Under the pieces are notes generated by a model. The model saw only the letters and a program-made list of their open reading frames with translations. It was not told the origin of the DNA and ran no database searches. The position numbers and the translations under genes are program-made. From positions 2,795,001 through 2,859,000 of the forward strand of contig NZ_CP059297.1 in the NCBI RefSeq assembly GCF_017795885.1: a DNA stretch of 64,000 bases, written 5' to 3'. The DNA is from Brevundimonas sp. AJA228-03. GTDB taxonomy: Bacteria > Pseudomonadota > Alphaproteobacteria > Caulobacterales > Caulobacteraceae. Position 1 is the first letter of the stretch. Each line of letters begins with the position of its first letter. Below are positions 42,240 to 51,991 of this stretch, piece by piece.

Positions 42240-43247
42240 CTACCAGGCCCCGATCTTTTCGGCCTCATGGTGGGAGATCGGATGGTGGGCGCGGGCGTGG
42301 TCTTCCTCGGCGAGGAAGCGGACGGCCTCCAGCGCGGCCATACAGCCCATGCCGGCTGCGGTGACGGCCTGGCGATAGACGTCGTCGGTGACGTCGCCGG
42401 CGGCGTAGCAGCCCTCGACATTCGTCGAGGTGGTGCCCGGCTTCACGACCAGATAGCCACCCTGCTTGGTCTCAAGCTGACCCAGGAACAGTTCCGATGA
42501 CGGCGCGTGACCGATGGCGATGAAGACCCCGTCGCAGGACCGCTCGTGCGTCTCGCCGGTCCTGGCATTCTTCAGTCGTACGCCGGTGACGTTGGAGGCG
42601 ACCCCGTCGTTGTGGCCCAGGATCTCGTCGACCTGGTGGTCCCAGACCACCTCGACCTTCGGGTTGGCGAACAGCCGGTCCTGCAGGATTTTCTCGGCGC
42701 GGAACTCGTCCTTGCGGTGCACCACGGTCACCCGGGCGGCGAAGTTGGTCAGGAACAGCGCCTCCTCTACGGCTGTATTGCCGCCGCCGACGACCACGAC
42801 CTCCTTGCCGCGATAGAAGAAGCCGTCGCAGGTGGCGCAGGCGCTGACGCCGAAGCCCTGGTATTTCGCTTCGGATTCCAGACCCAGCCACTTGGCCTGG
42901 GCGCCGGTGGAGATGATGACCGTCTCGGCCAGGATTTCGGTGCCGCTGTCCAGCTTCAGCCGGAAGGGGCGCTGCGACAGGTCGCAGGACACCACGATGT
43001 CCTCGATGATCTCGGTCCCGACGTGCAGGGCCTGGGCCTTCATCTGCTCCATCAGCCAGGGGCCCTGGATGACCTCGGCGAAGCCCGGGTAGTTCTCCAC
43101 GTCGGTCGTGATGGTCAGCTGACCGCCCGGCTGGATGCCGGCGATGACGACGGGGTTCAGGCTGGCCCGCGCCGCATAGATGGCGGCGGTCCATCCGGCG
43201 GGGCCGGAACCGATGATGGCGACACGGGTGGTTTCTGGATGGCTCAT
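42240..43247 (-). CDS. trxB: Thioredoxin-disulfide reductase
   Basis: Reduces thioredoxin with NADPH. The 335-residue flavoprotein has the FAD motif AIIGSGPAGWTAAIYAARA, redox-active CATCDG followed by FFYRGKEVVVVGGGNTAVEEA for NADPH, and the C-terminal GCYAAGDVTDDVYRQAVTAAGMGC. The C-terminal tail is slightly longer than in E. coli. Confidence 0.96.
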   Translation of the reverse strand: MSHPETTRVAIIGSGPAGWTAAIYAARASLNPVVIAGIQPGGQLTITTDVENYPGFAEVIQGPWLMEQMKAQALHVGTEIIEDIVVSCDLSQRPFRLKLDSGTEILAETVIISTGAQAKWLGLESEAKYQGFGVSACATCDGFFYRGKEVVVVGGGNTAVEEALFLTNFAARVTVVHRKDEFRAEKILQDRLFANPKVEVVWDHQVDEILGHNDGVASNVTGVRLKNARTGETHERSCDGVFIAIGHAPSSELFLGQLETKQGGYLVVKPGTTSTNVEGCYAAGDVTDDVYRQAVTAAGMGCMAALEAVRFLAEEDHARAHHPISHHEAEKIGAW

Positions 43248-43311
43248 GGGTGCTATCTAGTCGCTGATTCCGCCGGGCGCGATGCCCGCAGGTGTGGATA
43301 AGGATCGTCGC

Positions 43312-43659
43312 ATGCAGGGTCGCAGTTACATCGGGATCTTCATCGCCCTGGGCGCGGCGGTCGGGGCCGGCATCGGCTATGCTGTCGGCAGCATCCTGAT
43401 CGGCCTGATCATCGGGTTCACCCTGGGGATCGTCGTGGGCGTGGCGATGGATGCGCGGGGTGGCAAGCGAAGCGCGACACGCCGCAGTGACGATGGCGGA
43501 GACGCTGCGATCTTTCCCCTGATCATGGGCACGGGGAGCGACGGGCACGGGCACGGGCACGGGCACGGGCACGGCCGCGGCCACGGCGACAACGACAGTG
43601 GCTCGGACGGCGGTGGGGACAGTGGTGGCGGAGACGGCGGCGGCGGCGGCGGCGACTAG
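43312..43659 (+). CDS. Small membrane protein with Gly/His-repeat tail
   Basis: A 115-residue protein. Two hydrophobic glycine-rich helices (IGIFIALGAAVGAGIGYAVG and ILIGLIIGFTLGIVVGVAM) are followed by a hydrophilic tail with a run of Gly-His dipeptides, then an Asp/Gly-rich end. The Gly-His run could bind metal. The ATG at 43312 (MQGRSYIG) is preferred to the upstream start at 43282. No family is recognised. It overlaps the convergent ELM1-family gene by 4 bases. Confidence 0.6.
   Translation: MQGRSYIGIFIALGAAVGAGIGYAVGSILIGLIIGFTLGIVVGVAMDARGGKRSATRRSDDGGDAAIFPLIMGTGSDGHGHGHGHGHGRGHGDNDSGSDGGGDSGGGDGGGGGGD
43548..43574 (+). repeat. Tandem hexanucleotide GGGCAC array
   Basis: About four and a half exact units of GGGCAC encode Gly-His repeats in the tail of the small membrane protein, followed by GGCCGCGGCCAC. 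Such arrays are prone to length change by slippage, in steps that keep the frame. Confidence 0.75.
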
Positions 43660-44648
43660 AGGCGGCCCATCCGCTTCAGAATGACCCGCGCCGCCCGGTC
43701 GGTCTCGGCCAGCGGTTGATAGGTCCAGGTCTCAAGCACGCCGTCGAAGGGTCGCGCCGCGCCGCGTTCGGCAAGGTCGGCGTGCAGTCGGGCGAACTTG
43801 CCGGGGGCCTTCCGCGCGATCATGGGCAGGATGTGGACGGGCTTGCCGGTCGAGGCGGCCTCGGCGGCCATATTGGCGCTGTCCTCGGTGACCAGGATGT
43901 GATCGGCCGTCTCCAGAAAAGCGAACATCGGATTGGGTCCGGTGCCGTCCCAGATCCAGCCGGGCAGATCGGACAGCCGCGTCGTGATCGCCGCGCGCGC
44001 CAGAGCCGGGGTGCGTCGCGAGAAGGTCAGCAACAGGGTGCCGCCGACGGCGCGCACTGCCGCCTCGATCCGGTCGGCCAGGGCCAGGGCGTGGTCCTCG
44101 GTCAGGTCGAAGGCCTTCGAACGTCCACCGATCAGGACCGCCACGCGCGGCCGGGACAGGGCATCCAGCCGGTCGGCGAAGGCGGGCGCTGCGGCAGCCA
44201 GGGCCCCGGGCGTGATCCGGTGTGGCGAACCGGTGATGGAGACGACATTCGGAGCGGTCAGGCCGTCGTGGGCCGGGGCCACGATCAGGTCGAATCCGGC
44301 CGGGTCGATGCGCGGGTCCTGGGTCTGGACGACGAAGGTGTGGCCATCGCCGAGGCGACGGGCCGCCAGCGACAGGGGCAGGGTCGCGCGGCCGGTGGCG
44401 ATCCAAAGATCCGGCCAGGGCTGGCCATCGGCCGGGAAAGGCGCGTCACCGGCCGGGTCCAGCATCCCGGGCGACTTGAGGCCGACCGGCAGCCAGTCGA
44501 ACGCCCGCCGCCAGCGGACGCGTTTCACGTTGATCTCTGCAGGCTTCAGGCGCGCGACGGCCTCGGCCAGGCCGAGCGCCTGATTTTCCATGCCGACCCG
44601 GCCGTCGGAGACGACCTGGATGCGAAGCGGGCCGGAGCCTATTTCCAC
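43656..44648 (-). CDS. ELM1-family (DUF1022) protein
   Basis: A 330-residue protein of the mitochondrial-fission ELM1/GtrOC1 family: [19 protein letters not shown] at the start, [44 protein letters not shown], and [19 protein letters not shown]. The fold resembles GT-B glycosyltransferases, so it may act in cell-surface glycan synthesis. It starts at GTG 44648 inside the last bases of greA. Confidence 0.87.
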   Translation of the reverse strand: MEIGSGPLRIQVVSDGRVGMENQALGLAEAVARLKPAEINVKRVRWRRAFDWLPVGLKSPGMLDPAGDAPFPADGQPWPDLWIATGRATLPLSLAARRLGDGHTFVVQTQDPRIDPAGFDLIVAPAHDGLTAPNVVSITGSPHRITPGALAAAAPAFADRLDALSRPRVAVLIGGRSKAFDLTEDHALALADRIEAAVRAVGGTLLLTFSRRTPALARAAITTRLSDLPGWIWDGTGPNPMFAFLETADHILVTEDSANMAAEAASTGKPVHILPMIARKAPGKFARLHADLAERGAARPFDGVLETWTYQPLAETDRAARVILKRMGRL

Positions 44649-45112
44649 TCGACCTTGAGGATTTCGTAGGCCTTCACGCCGCCGGGGGTGTTCACCTCGA
44701 CCGTGTCGCCGACCGACTTGGAGATCATGGCGCGCGCGATGGGCGACGAGATCGAGATCTTGCCCTTCTTCACGTCGGCCTCATGTTCGCCGACGATCTG
44801 GTAACGGCCCTCTTCCTCGGTGTCCTCGTCGACCACGGTGACGGTCGCGCCGAACTTGACCTGGTCGCCGCTCAGCCTGGAGACGTCGATGACCTGGGCG
44901 CGGCTGATCTTGTCCTCGATCTCGGCGATCGATCCCTCGATCCAGCCCTGACGCTCTTTCGCAGCGTGATATTCGGCGTTTTCCGACAGGTCGCCGTGTT
45001 CGCGCGCCTCGGAAATGGCGGCGATCACGCTGGGCCGTTCCACCGACTTCAATTGCTTAAGCTGATCGTCGAGGGAGCGGTATCCCTCGGCCGTCATCGG
45101 CACTTTTTCCAT
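44639..45112 (-). CDS. greA: Transcription elongation factor GreA
   Basis: Rescues backtracked RNA polymerase by stimulating transcript cleavage. The 157-residue product has an N-terminal coiled coil with the acidic tip ([20 protein letters not shown]) and a C-terminal FKBP-like domain ending [21 protein letters not shown]. The stop overlaps the ELM1-family gene start by 10 bases. The upstream 140 bases contain no gene. Confidence 0.97.
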   Translation of the reverse strand: MEKVPMTAEGYRSLDDQLKQLKSVERPSVIAAISEAREHGDLSENAEYHAAKERQGWIEGSIAEIEDKISRAQVIDVSRLSGDQVKFGATVTVVDEDTEEEGRYQIVGEHEADVKKGKISISSPIARAMISKSVGDTVEVNTPGGVKAYEILKVEWK

Positions 45113-45252
45113 GTGGTCGTGATTTTTCTGGGTTGTCGCCCGGTAAACCGGAGAGGGGACTGAAGAGAAACTCTGGCGAAAGCACTGGGTCGCTGGGCGC
45201 GCGCGACCGGCCGAAGAAACTAGGGCAGACCAACCGAAAACTCAAGGTGGGG

Positions 45253-45483
45253 TCAGGTGGCGAGTGGAGGCACCGCCCGGGGCGCACCTTCGGCGGCAAC
45301 CCGGCTCACCCGGTCGCGGGTCAGGGCGTTGCGCGCCGCGCGGTAGACGATCCAGGCCACCAGGGCCGCGGCGAGCAGGGCTGCGAGACCGGACATCGCC
45401 GCGATGCCCATGGCGATGAAGGCCAGGAACAGGGCGACGGCGGCGGCCAGGACCGCACAGATGTGGTTCATTCGCAGGCGCAT
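45253..45483 (-). CDS. Small membrane protein of unknown function
   Basis: A 76-residue protein with two adjacent hydrophobic helices (about residues 8-50: [19 protein letters not shown] and [17 protein letters not shown]) and a short basic tail. No family is recognised. It lies between greA and the glutathione S-transferase gene, all on the minus strand. Confidence 0.55.
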   Translation of the reverse strand: MRLRMNHICAVLAAAVALFLAFIAMGIAAMSGLAALLAAALVAWIVYRAARNALTRDRVSRVAAEGAPRAVPPLAT

Positions 45484-45531
45484 GGGCCGCTTAACGCCCG
45501 CCCGCCGCCATGGTTGCCGACCCGGCGACCG

Positions 45532-46197
45532 TCAGGCGTAGGCGTAGGGTCCGCCGCGTTCGAGCGCGCGCTGATAGGCCGGGCGTGCGTGGATGGCGGT
45601 CAGGAAGGCCTTGAGCCGGGGCTTGTCCTTGCCATAGGGCGCGCGACTGGCCCCGGCCTCCAGCGGGAAGCTCATCATGATGTCGGCAGCGCTGAAGCTC
45701 TCGCCCGCGAACCAGGCGGATTTGGCCAGTTCGGCCTCCCAGTAGGCCGTGTGGCTGGCGATCTGGGGGTCGATGAAGCCGGTCTGGGCCTTGTTCGAGA
45801 TCGCCTTGACCAGTGGCCTGACCAGACCCGGCGACCGGGTCGGCAGCTGGCCGAAGATCAGTTTCAGCAGCAGGGGCGTCATGGCAGACCCCTCGGCATA
45901 GTGCAGCCAGTAGGTGAAGCGGCGCCCTTCCGGCGTGCCCGGCTGGGGTTTCAGCCCCCGCCCGGGATAGGCCTCCAGCAGATATTCGACGATGGCCCCG
46001 GTCTCGGCGACCACGATATCGCCGTCCTGGATCACCGGCGACTTGCCCAGCGGGTGGATGGCGCGCAGCTCGGGCGGGGCCAGCATGGTCTTTGCGTCGC
46101 GCTCGTAGCGCTTCACCTCATAGGGCAGGCCCATCTCTTCCAGCAGCCACAGCACGCGCTGCGATCGGGAGTTGTTCAGGTGATGGACGACGATCAT
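45532..46197 (-). CDS. Glutathione S-transferase
   Basis: A 221-residue GST. The N-terminal thioredoxin-like domain has [48 protein letters not shown] with the cis-Pro and the Glu-Thr that bind glutathione. The C-terminal helical domain has [19 protein letters not shown]. The ATG at 46197 (MIVVHHLNN) is preferred to one nine codons upstream. The substrate is unknown. Confidence 0.9.
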   Translation of the reverse strand: MIVVHHLNNSRSQRVLWLLEEMGLPYEVKRYERDAKTMLAPPELRAIHPLGKSPVIQDGDIVVAETGAIVEYLLEAYPGRGLKPQPGTPEGRRFTYWLHYAEGSAMTPLLLKLIFGQLPTRSPGLVRPLVKAISNKAQTGFIDPQIASHTAYWEAELAKSAWFAGESFSAADIMMSFPLEAGASRAPYGKDKPRLKAFLTAIHARPAYQRALERGGPYAYA

Positions 46198-46341
46198 GGT
46201 ACGGCTCCGCTGACGACGCGTCACATTAGCGGAGTTGACGCCACGGAGCGCAAGCCCGGCGTCAGCCTGTCCGCCAGCACCGGACGCGCCCCCGGCTCAC
46301 CGGCGTTGAAACCCTGCGCGGTTTCGCCCACACCATGGCGC

Positions 46342-47385
46342 ATGACCACGCCCGAACCGCGCCTGACCAGTCTCGCCCACGGCGGGGGATGCGGCTGCAA
46401 GCTGTCGCCCGGCGTCCTGCGCGACATCCTGGCCGGAATGCCACAGGCGGCGGCCTTCACCAGCCTGATGGTCGGCACCGAGACCTCCGACGACGCGGCG
46501 GTCTGGCGGCTGAACGACACCCAGGCGCTGGTGGCGACCACGGACTTCTTCATGCCGGTGGTGGACGATCCGTTCGACTTCGGCCGGATCGCCGCGACCA
46601 ATGCCCTGTCCGACGTCTATGCCATGGGCGGGCGACCGATCCTGGCGCTGGCGCTGGTCGGGATGCCGGTGAACGTGCTGTCGACCGGGACGATCGGACA
46701 GATCCTCGCAGGCGGGGCCAGCGTCTGCGCCGACGCCGGGATCCCGGTCGCGGGCGGCCACTCGATCGACAGCGTCGAGCCGATCTACGGGCTGGTTGCC
46801 CTGGGGCTGGTGCATCCCGACCGGGTGCGGACCAACCGGGGCGCACAGGTCGGCGACGTCCTGATCCTGACCAAGGGACTGGGCGTGGGCGTGCTCAGCG
46901 CGGCGCTGAAGCAGGGGCGGCTGGATCAGGCCGGCTATGCGACAATGCTCGCCTCGACGACCCGGCTGAACGCGGTCGGGGCCGATCTGGCGGAGGTCGA
47001 TGCGGTCCACGCCCTGACCGATGTGACCGGCTTCGGTCTTCTGGGCCATGCGCTGGAGATGGCGCGGGGGTCCGGACGGGCGGTCGAGATCGAGGCGGGC
47101 GCGGTTCCTCTGCTGGACGGGGTCGAGGCCCTGGCGCGTGACGGCGTGCGGACCGGGGCCTCAGGGCGGAACTGGGACAGCTACGGCGCGGGCGTGGCCT
47201 TGCCGGGCGGGTTCGACGGCTGGCGGCGCGACCTGCTGACCGACCCGCAGACCTCCGGCGGCCTGCTGATCGCGGTGGCCCCCGACGCGGCCCCTGATGT
47301 TCTCGCCCGGGTCCGTGCGGCCGGCTTCGACCGGGCGGCGGTCGTCGGCCGGACGGTCGAGGGCACCGGGGTGCGGGTCGTTTGA
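46342..47385 (+). CDS. selD: Selenide, water dikinase (selenophosphate synthase)
   Basis: Makes selenophosphate from selenide and ATP. The 347-residue product has the active-site loop [14 protein letters not shown] with Cys (no selenocysteine), [44 protein letters not shown] in sequence, and [17 protein letters not shown]. The ATG at 46342 follows a divergent promoter region shared with the GST gene. It overlaps selU at TTGA. Confidence 0.95.
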   Translation: MTTPEPRLTSLAHGGGCGCKLSPGVLRDILAGMPQAAAFTSLMVGTETSDDAAVWRLNDTQALVATTDFFMPVVDDPFDFGRIAATNALSDVYAMGGRPILALALVGMPVNVLSTGTIGQILAGGASVCADAGIPVAGGHSIDSVEPIYGLVALGLVHPDRVRTNRGAQVGDVLILTKGLGVGVLSAALKQGRLDQAGYATMLASTTRLNAVGADLAEVDAVHALTDVTGFGLLGHALEMARGSGRAVEIEAGAVPLLDGVEALARDGVRTGASGRNWDSYGAGVALPGGFDGWRRDLLTDPQTSGGLLIAVAPDAAPDVLARVRAAGFDRAAVVGRTVEGTGVRVV

Positions 47386-48464
47386 TCCGGCGCACGATCG
47401 ATCTTTCGCCGACGGCCCGCGCCGGCTTCGACGCCATCCTCGATGTGCGCAGCCCCTCCGAGTTCGCCCTGGATCACATTCCGGGGGCCATCAACCTGCC
47501 GGTGCTGGACGACGTCGAGCGGGCCGAGATCGGGACCCTCTATGTCCAGTCGTCCAAATTCCTCGCCCGGCGCATCGGGGCGGCGAAGGTGGCGCGCAAC
47601 ATCGCCGCCCATCTGGACGGTGCGCTGAAGGACCGGGACGGCAGCTTTCGCCCCTTGGTCCACTGCTGGCGCGGCGGACAGCGCTCGGGGGCCATGGCGG
47701 CGGTGATGGACCAGATCGGCTGGCCGGTCACGGTGCTGGACGGCGGCTACATGACCTGGCGGCGCACGGTCCAGACGGCGCTGTATGGCGATGGCGCGGA
47801 CCGGCAGGTCGTGCTCCTGGATGGCGGGACCGGTTCGGGCAAGACCGCGCTTCTGGCCCGGCTGGCGGAGCGCGGGGTTCAGGTCATCGATCTGGAGGGA
47901 CTGGCAGCGCATCGCGGCTCCCTGTTCGGGGCGTTGAAGGGTCAACCACAGCCGTCGCAGAAGCTGTTCGAGAGCCGGCTGTTCGTGGCGCTCGAAGGGC
48001 TGGACCCGGGCCGCCCGCTGGTCGTCGAGGCCGAAAGCAGCCGCATCGGGGCCCGCACCGTGCCGCCCGCCCTGTGGGCCGCCATGGGCCGGGCGTCGGT
48101 GGTCGAACTGTCCGCTCCCGTGGCCGCCCGCGCCGCCTTCTCCGCCCGGGTCTATGCCGACATCGCGGCCGACCCGTCGGCGTTGGAGACCGCCCTGACC
48201 CGCCTGCCGCCGCACCATTCGAAAGAGACGGTGGCGGGCTGGAAAACCCTGGCGCGCGAGGGCCAGGTCGAGGCCCTGGCCGCCGCCCTCATCGCCGATC
48301 ACTACGACCCCGCCTATCGCCGGATGGCGGCGCGGCGGGACCGGCCGGTGCTGGGCCGGGTGGAGATGGCGGAGGTGTCCGACGGGGCGCTGGACCGGGC
48401 GGCGGATCGTATGGTTGCAACCCTCTCCCCACAGACCGGCGAAGGCACTAGCGTCTCCTCATGA
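47382..48464 (+). CDS. selU: tRNA 2-selenouridine synthase
   Basis: Converts 2-thiouridine to 2-selenouridine at the tRNA wobble base using selenophosphate (SelU/MnmH/YbbB). The 360-residue product has a rhodanese domain with the catalytic Cys in [15 protein letters not shown] and a P-loop domain with [18 protein letters not shown]. It starts at TTG 47382, overlapping the selD stop. No selA, selB or selC is in the window, so this operon uses selenium for tRNA modification only. Confidence 0.93.
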   Translation: MIRRTIDLSPTARAGFDAILDVRSPSEFALDHIPGAINLPVLDDVERAEIGTLYVQSSKFLARRIGAAKVARNIAAHLDGALKDRDGSFRPLVHCWRGGQRSGAMAAVMDQIGWPVTVLDGGYMTWRRTVQTALYGDGADRQVVLLDGGTGSGKTALLARLAERGVQVIDLEGLAAHRGSLFGALKGQPQPSQKLFESRLFVALEGLDPGRPLVVEAESSRIGARTVPPALWAAMGRASVVELSAPVAARAAFSARVYADIAADPSALETALTRLPPHHSKETVAGWKTLAREGQVEALAAALIADHYDPAYRRMAARRDRPVLGRVEMAEVSDGALDRAADRMVATLSPQTGEGTSVSS

Positions 48465-49762
48465 CCCCATCGCGCACCCACTCCGTCCTGACCTCCCTCA
48501 GCCTGTGGGTGCTGATCGCCCTGGTCGGGGGCGTGGCCGCGGGGGCGGCGGCGCAGGCGTATGGCATTCCGGGCGGGACGGGGACCATCGCCGTCGTCGA
48601 TGCCCTGGGTCAGCTATGGCTCAATGCACTCAGGATGACCATCATCCCGCTGGTCTTCAGCCTGCTGGTCACCGGCATCGCCTCTATCGCCGATGCGGCG
48701 GCCTCGGGGCGGCTGGCCTTGAAGGCGGTGCTGGTGTTCGCGGCCCTGCTGGTCGTCGCCACGGTCTGGGCGGTCGCCTCATCACTGGGGCTGCATATGC
48801 TGTGGCCGATCGACCCGGCGGGGGCCCGGGCCCTGATCGCCGGAGCGCCACCCGAGGCCGCGAGCGAGGTCGCGGGTAACGTCACCGGCGGCGGGTTCGA
48901 GGCCTTCCTGACGGGCCTCACCCCGTCCAATCCGATCCGGGCGGCCGCCGACGACGCCATCCTGGCCATCGTCGTCTTCGCCATCGCGTTCGGCTTCGCC
49001 ACGACGAAACTGCCCGAGCGCCTGCGCCAGCCCGTGGCCCTGTTCTTCGAGGCCGTGGCCCAGACCATGATCGTCATCGTCCAGTGGGTGCTGGCCGTCG
49101 CGCCGCTGGGCGTGTTCGCCCTGGCCATGGGCGTGGGGTTGCGCGCCGGGCTCGGGGCCGCGGGCGTGCTGGGTCACTATATCGCCCTGGTCGTGCTCAG
49201 CCTGATCGGCCTGATCCTGCTGACCTATGGGATCGCCGTCGTGTTCGGCCGGATCAGCCTGTCGCGGTTCGCCTCGGCCGTCGCCCCGGCCCAGGTGGTG
49301 GCATTTTCCACCCAGTCGTCCCTGGCCTGTCTGCCGGTGATGGTGGAGCGGGCGACGACGCGGCTGGGGGTCTCGGCCCCGACGGCGGGTCTGGTCCTGC
49401 CGCTGGCGGTGGCGGTGTTCCGCATCACCTCGACCGTCGCCAACCTTGCCGTCGCCATCTATTGCGCCAAATTGTTCGGCGTCGCCCTGTCACCGCAGGT
49501 CCTGCTGGCCGGCAGCGTGGCGGCCCTCGCCATCAGCGTCGGCACCGTCGGCCTGCCCGGACAGGTCAGCTTCTTCGCCTCCATCGGCCCCATCTGTCTG
49601 GCCATGGGCATCCCGCTGCAGGTCCTGCCCCTGTTGCTGGCGGTCGAGGTCGTGCCCGACATCTTCCGCACGGTCGGCAACGTCACGGCGGACTTGGCGG
49701 CGGCGCGGATCGTGGAGGGCCGCGATGCCACCGCCGACCCCGAGGCGGCCTCGGGCATCTGA
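48461..49762 (+). CDS. Dicarboxylate/amino acid:cation symporter (DAACS family)
   Basis: A 433-residue inner-membrane transporter with about eight helices and re-entrant loops. Family features are LGQLWLNALRMTIIPLVFSLL, the serine-rich re-entrant AFSTQSSLACLPVMVERA, LVLPLAVAVFRITSTVANL, and GTVGLPGQVSFFASIGPIC. Sodium- or proton-coupled uptake of C4-dicarboxylates or glutamate is expected; the exact substrate is not decided. The ATG overlaps the selU stop. Confidence 0.9.
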   Translation: MTPSRTHSVLTSLSLWVLIALVGGVAAGAAAQAYGIPGGTGTIAVVDALGQLWLNALRMTIIPLVFSLLVTGIASIADAAASGRLALKAVLVFAALLVVATVWAVASSLGLHMLWPIDPAGARALIAGAPPEAASEVAGNVTGGGFEAFLTGLTPSNPIRAAADDAILAIVVFAIAFGFATTKLPERLRQPVALFFEAVAQTMIVIVQWVLAVAPLGVFALAMGVGLRAGLGAAGVLGHYIALVVLSLIGLILLTYGIAVVFGRISLSRFASAVAPAQVVAFSTQSSLACLPVMVERATTRLGVSAPTAGLVLPLAVAVFRITSTVANLAVAIYCAKLFGVALSPQVLLAGSVAALAISVGTVGLPGQVSFFASIGPICLAMGIPLQVLPLLLAVEVVPDIFRTVGNVTADLAAARIVEGRDATADPEAASGI

Positions 49763-49836
49763 TCGCCAGGCGGTCGCCCTTACGACCCCGCCTGCCCCAT
49801 GCCATAAGTCCCAGACCACAACGACGGGGGCAGAAG

Positions 49837-50688
49837 ATGAGGAAACGGCTGAAGGGATCGGCCCCGGCGCGCCGCCCCGACGCGCCCCTCCGGTCGGCCG
49901 AGACCGAACTGATCTGCCATGTGCGCGACGGCTGGGCCCCGCGCATCGCGCCCGCCTCACCGCGCCGCGACTGGATGACCGCGACGCCCGAGAGCTTCGC
50001 CTATCGCTGCCTGCCCCTGGCCGTCGCCAACACCCATGGCTGGGAGGTGCTGAACCCTTGCGGCTTTTCCGCCCGCTGGCACGGCGGCGACCATGCCGGG
50101 GCGGTCGAGATCGTGCTGGATCCGGGGGCGGACAAGTCCAGGGCCCCGAACGCCCTGTTCGGCAGCGGCACGTTGACGTTTCACGTCGACGGCATCTTCC
50201 GCACGTCGGAGGGCTGGAACCTGTGGGTCGGCGGCCCGCCCAACGCCATGAAGGACGGCATCGCCCCCATGGGGGGCGTGATCGAGACCGACTGGTCGCC
50301 CTACACCTTCACCATGAACTGGCGCTTCACCCGGCCCGACGTCTGGATCCGGTTCGAGGAGAACGAGCCCTTCTGCTTCTTCTTCCCCACGCCGCGCGGC
50401 GTGCTGGAACGGCTGAAGCCCGAACTGCGCCCGATGGAGGACGACCCCGAGCTGCTGGCCTCGTTCGACGCCTGGCGACAGGCGCGGCTGGACTTCCAGG
50501 ACTGGGTCAAGCGGACCCAGCCCAAGACCCCGGCCGACCAGTGGCAGAAGCTCTACTACCGCGGCCTGCACCCCGACGGCACGCCCGGCCCGGCCGACCA
50601 CGAATCAAAGCTTCGCCTGTCCCCCTTCCGCCAGACCGGCTCGCGCCGCGTCTGCCCGGCCGGGCGGGGGGAGGGGGAGAAGGGGTAG
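49837..50688 (+). CDS. DUF6065-like protein
   Basis: A 283-residue soluble protein. Recognisable parts are LICHVRDGWAPRIAPASP, FAYRCLPLAVANTHGWEVL, FGSGTLTFHVDGIFRTSEGW, GGPPNAMKDGIAPMGGVIETDW and FTMNWRFTRPD, the pattern I associate with DUF6065. The role is unknown. The C-terminus ends in a Gly/Arg/Glu-rich stretch that may come from repeat DNA (GGCCGGGCGGGGGGAGG). Confidence 0.65.
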   Translation: MRKRLKGSAPARRPDAPLRSAETELICHVRDGWAPRIAPASPRRDWMTATPESFAYRCLPLAVANTHGWEVLNPCGFSARWHGGDHAGAVEIVLDPGADKSRAPNALFGSGTLTFHVDGIFRTSEGWNLWVGGPPNAMKDGIAPMGGVIETDWSPYTFTMNWRFTRPDVWIRFEENEPFCFFFPTPRGVLERLKPELRPMEDDPELLASFDAWRQARLDFQDWVKRTQPKTPADQWQKLYYRGLHPDGTPGPADHESKLRLSPFRQTGSRRVCPAGRGEGEKG

Positions 50689-50719
50689 AGGCGCGAGGCC
50701 GGCCTGGAGCCGGATCGGC

Positions 50720-50750
50720 TGAGGTCGAACCGCTTCGCGGTTCTGCCTCA
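50720..50750. terminator. Stem-loop between convergent genes
   Basis: GAACCGC and GCGGTTC (50727-50743) pair around TTC, and TGAGG/CCTCA extend the stem to 50720-50750 with a small internal mismatch. It lies between the convergent DUF6065-like and DUF6481 genes and may terminate both. Confidence 0.5.
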
Positions 50751-50762
50751 AGCGATCATGTT

Positions 50763-51122
50763 CTAGCGACGCGCCTTGCGGGCGGCGTAGCGGGCGTCGC
50801 GTGCGGCCTTCTGCTCTTCCTTGGTGAGTTGCTTGCGCTCCTTGCGAGCGGCGCGCTTCTCGGCCTCTTTGGCCTCCTCGGTCTCGCGCATGGCAGCCAG
50901 ACGGGCTTCTTCACGCTCCTGCCTGATGCGGCGTTCCTCGGCCTTTGCGGCCTCGTGCTGCAGGCGCAGGGCTTCTTTTTCCGCCGCGCGCTTTTCGGCC
51001 AGACGGTCGAACTCGGGGTCGGTCACGGTCGGCTTGGGCTTGAACTTGGCCAGCAGCGCCTTCTTGGCCTCCTGCTGGGCCGTGATGCGGTCGTTGAAGC
51101 CGGTCTGTTTCAGATCTCTCAT
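50763..51122 (-). CDS. DUF6481-like highly charged coiled-coil protein
   Basis: A 119-residue protein that is almost entirely helical and rich in Lys, Arg, Glu and Ala. It begins MRDLKQTGFNDRITAQQEAKKALL, continues with FKPKPTVTDPEFDRLAEKRAAEK, and then forms a long charged coiled coil ending in RYAARKARR. It is of the DUF6481 type. Nucleic-acid binding is possible but not shown. Confidence 0.75.
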   Translation of the reverse strand: MRDLKQTGFNDRITAQQEAKKALLAKFKPKPTVTDPEFDRLAEKRAAEKEALRLQHEAAKAEERRIRQEREEARLAAMRETEEAKEAEKRAARKERKQLTKEEQKAARDARYAARKARR

Positions 51123-51374
51123 GCGGGCGGTCGGTCGTCCTTCGAGGGTTTGGGTCGCCCGTCCGGATCAGCCGGACGACGCGATCAGGATGCGTCACGG
51201 CATCCGGCGGTCGGCAAACCCGAAACGGCGGCAAAAATCAAGCGCGCAGCCATTTATGGAACCGCTTTCGGCGCGGTTCCTGGGCGACCGTCGCGCCGGT
51301 GTCGCAGGCAGGCCGACGCATATGGGAAGCCGCCTGCGATGATCCAGTGGCGGTCGGCACGCGACGGAGCCAGA

Positions 51375-51557
51375 TCAGTCCGGCCTGCTGGCCTGACCGA
51401 CGGCGGTTCCGGCCGCGCCACCGACCGCCGCGCCCACGGGTCCTGCCACAACGGCTCCGGCCACGGCACCCGTGGCCGCGCGCTGTTCGATCGTCTGGCC
51501 ACAGGCGGCGAGCGGCAGGGCGAACAGGGCCATGGAGGCAAGGATGGCGCGGTGCAT
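51375..51557 (-). CDS. Small glycine-zipper lipoprotein
   Basis: A 60-residue protein with a lipoprotein signal MHRAILASMALFALPLAAC (lipobox LAAC; Cys19 would be lipidated). After GQTIEQRAATG comes a glycine-zipper helix, AVAGAVVAGPVGAAVGGAAG. Such YMGG-like or glycine-zipper lipoproteins are common in the envelope of alphaproteobacteria. The ATG at 51557 is chosen because it places the signal peptide at the N-terminus. Confidence 0.72.
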   Translation of the reverse strand: MHRAILASMALFALPLAACGQTIEQRAATGAVAGAVVAGPVGAAVGGAAGTAVGQASRPD

Positions 51558-51991
51558 GGTCTGGGTCCTTCCGGGAATGACGGGCTCGAAACGCCGGATC
51601 ACGGCACAGGTTCCACGCCCCGGACCGGGCTCCAGTTCGCATGAGCGAGCGAAAGGCATCGAATACAATAAAGGGCGGCCACCAGAGTGGTTTTTTCAAT
51701 TCCGTTAATCGCTCCACGAAGGCTCTGTGCATCAGGATACAGATTTGAATACGAAAACCATTGGCCTGTTCATAAGGTGGTGCCGATTCACCTCACCCTG
51801 GTCGAAAACTGGTCGTCGGATGCTGCGCTGCAGTACGGAGTTGCGAATCAAACACATTGGTGCCATAAACGGATGGCTTAAGGCGATTTCTTCGATGGCT
51901 TGGCGTTCACCGAGCCTCGATTCGCAAACCGGACCGCGACACACCATTTCGCCCGGTTCTGCAGACGACCAAGGGGCAGCTTCCCGCCCTG
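51558..51991. other. 434-base gap with AT-richer core, no convincing gene
   Basis: Short ORFs exist on both strands but none has a recognisable product or good codon use. The part from about 51655 to 51950 is visibly less GC-rich than its surroundings (for example GGTTTTTTCAATTCCGTTAATC). It may hold the promoter of the SleB-type gene or a remnant of transferred DNA. Confidence 0.5.

Noticed and set aside
43548..43574. GGGCAC repeats considered as a CRISPR-like array
   Set aside because: Units are six bases with no spacers and lie in a coding frame.
46211..46223. TGACG-ACG-CGTCA palindrome between the GST and selD genes
   Set aside because: It is short, and palindromes of this size are frequent in GC-rich DNA; no family link was seen.
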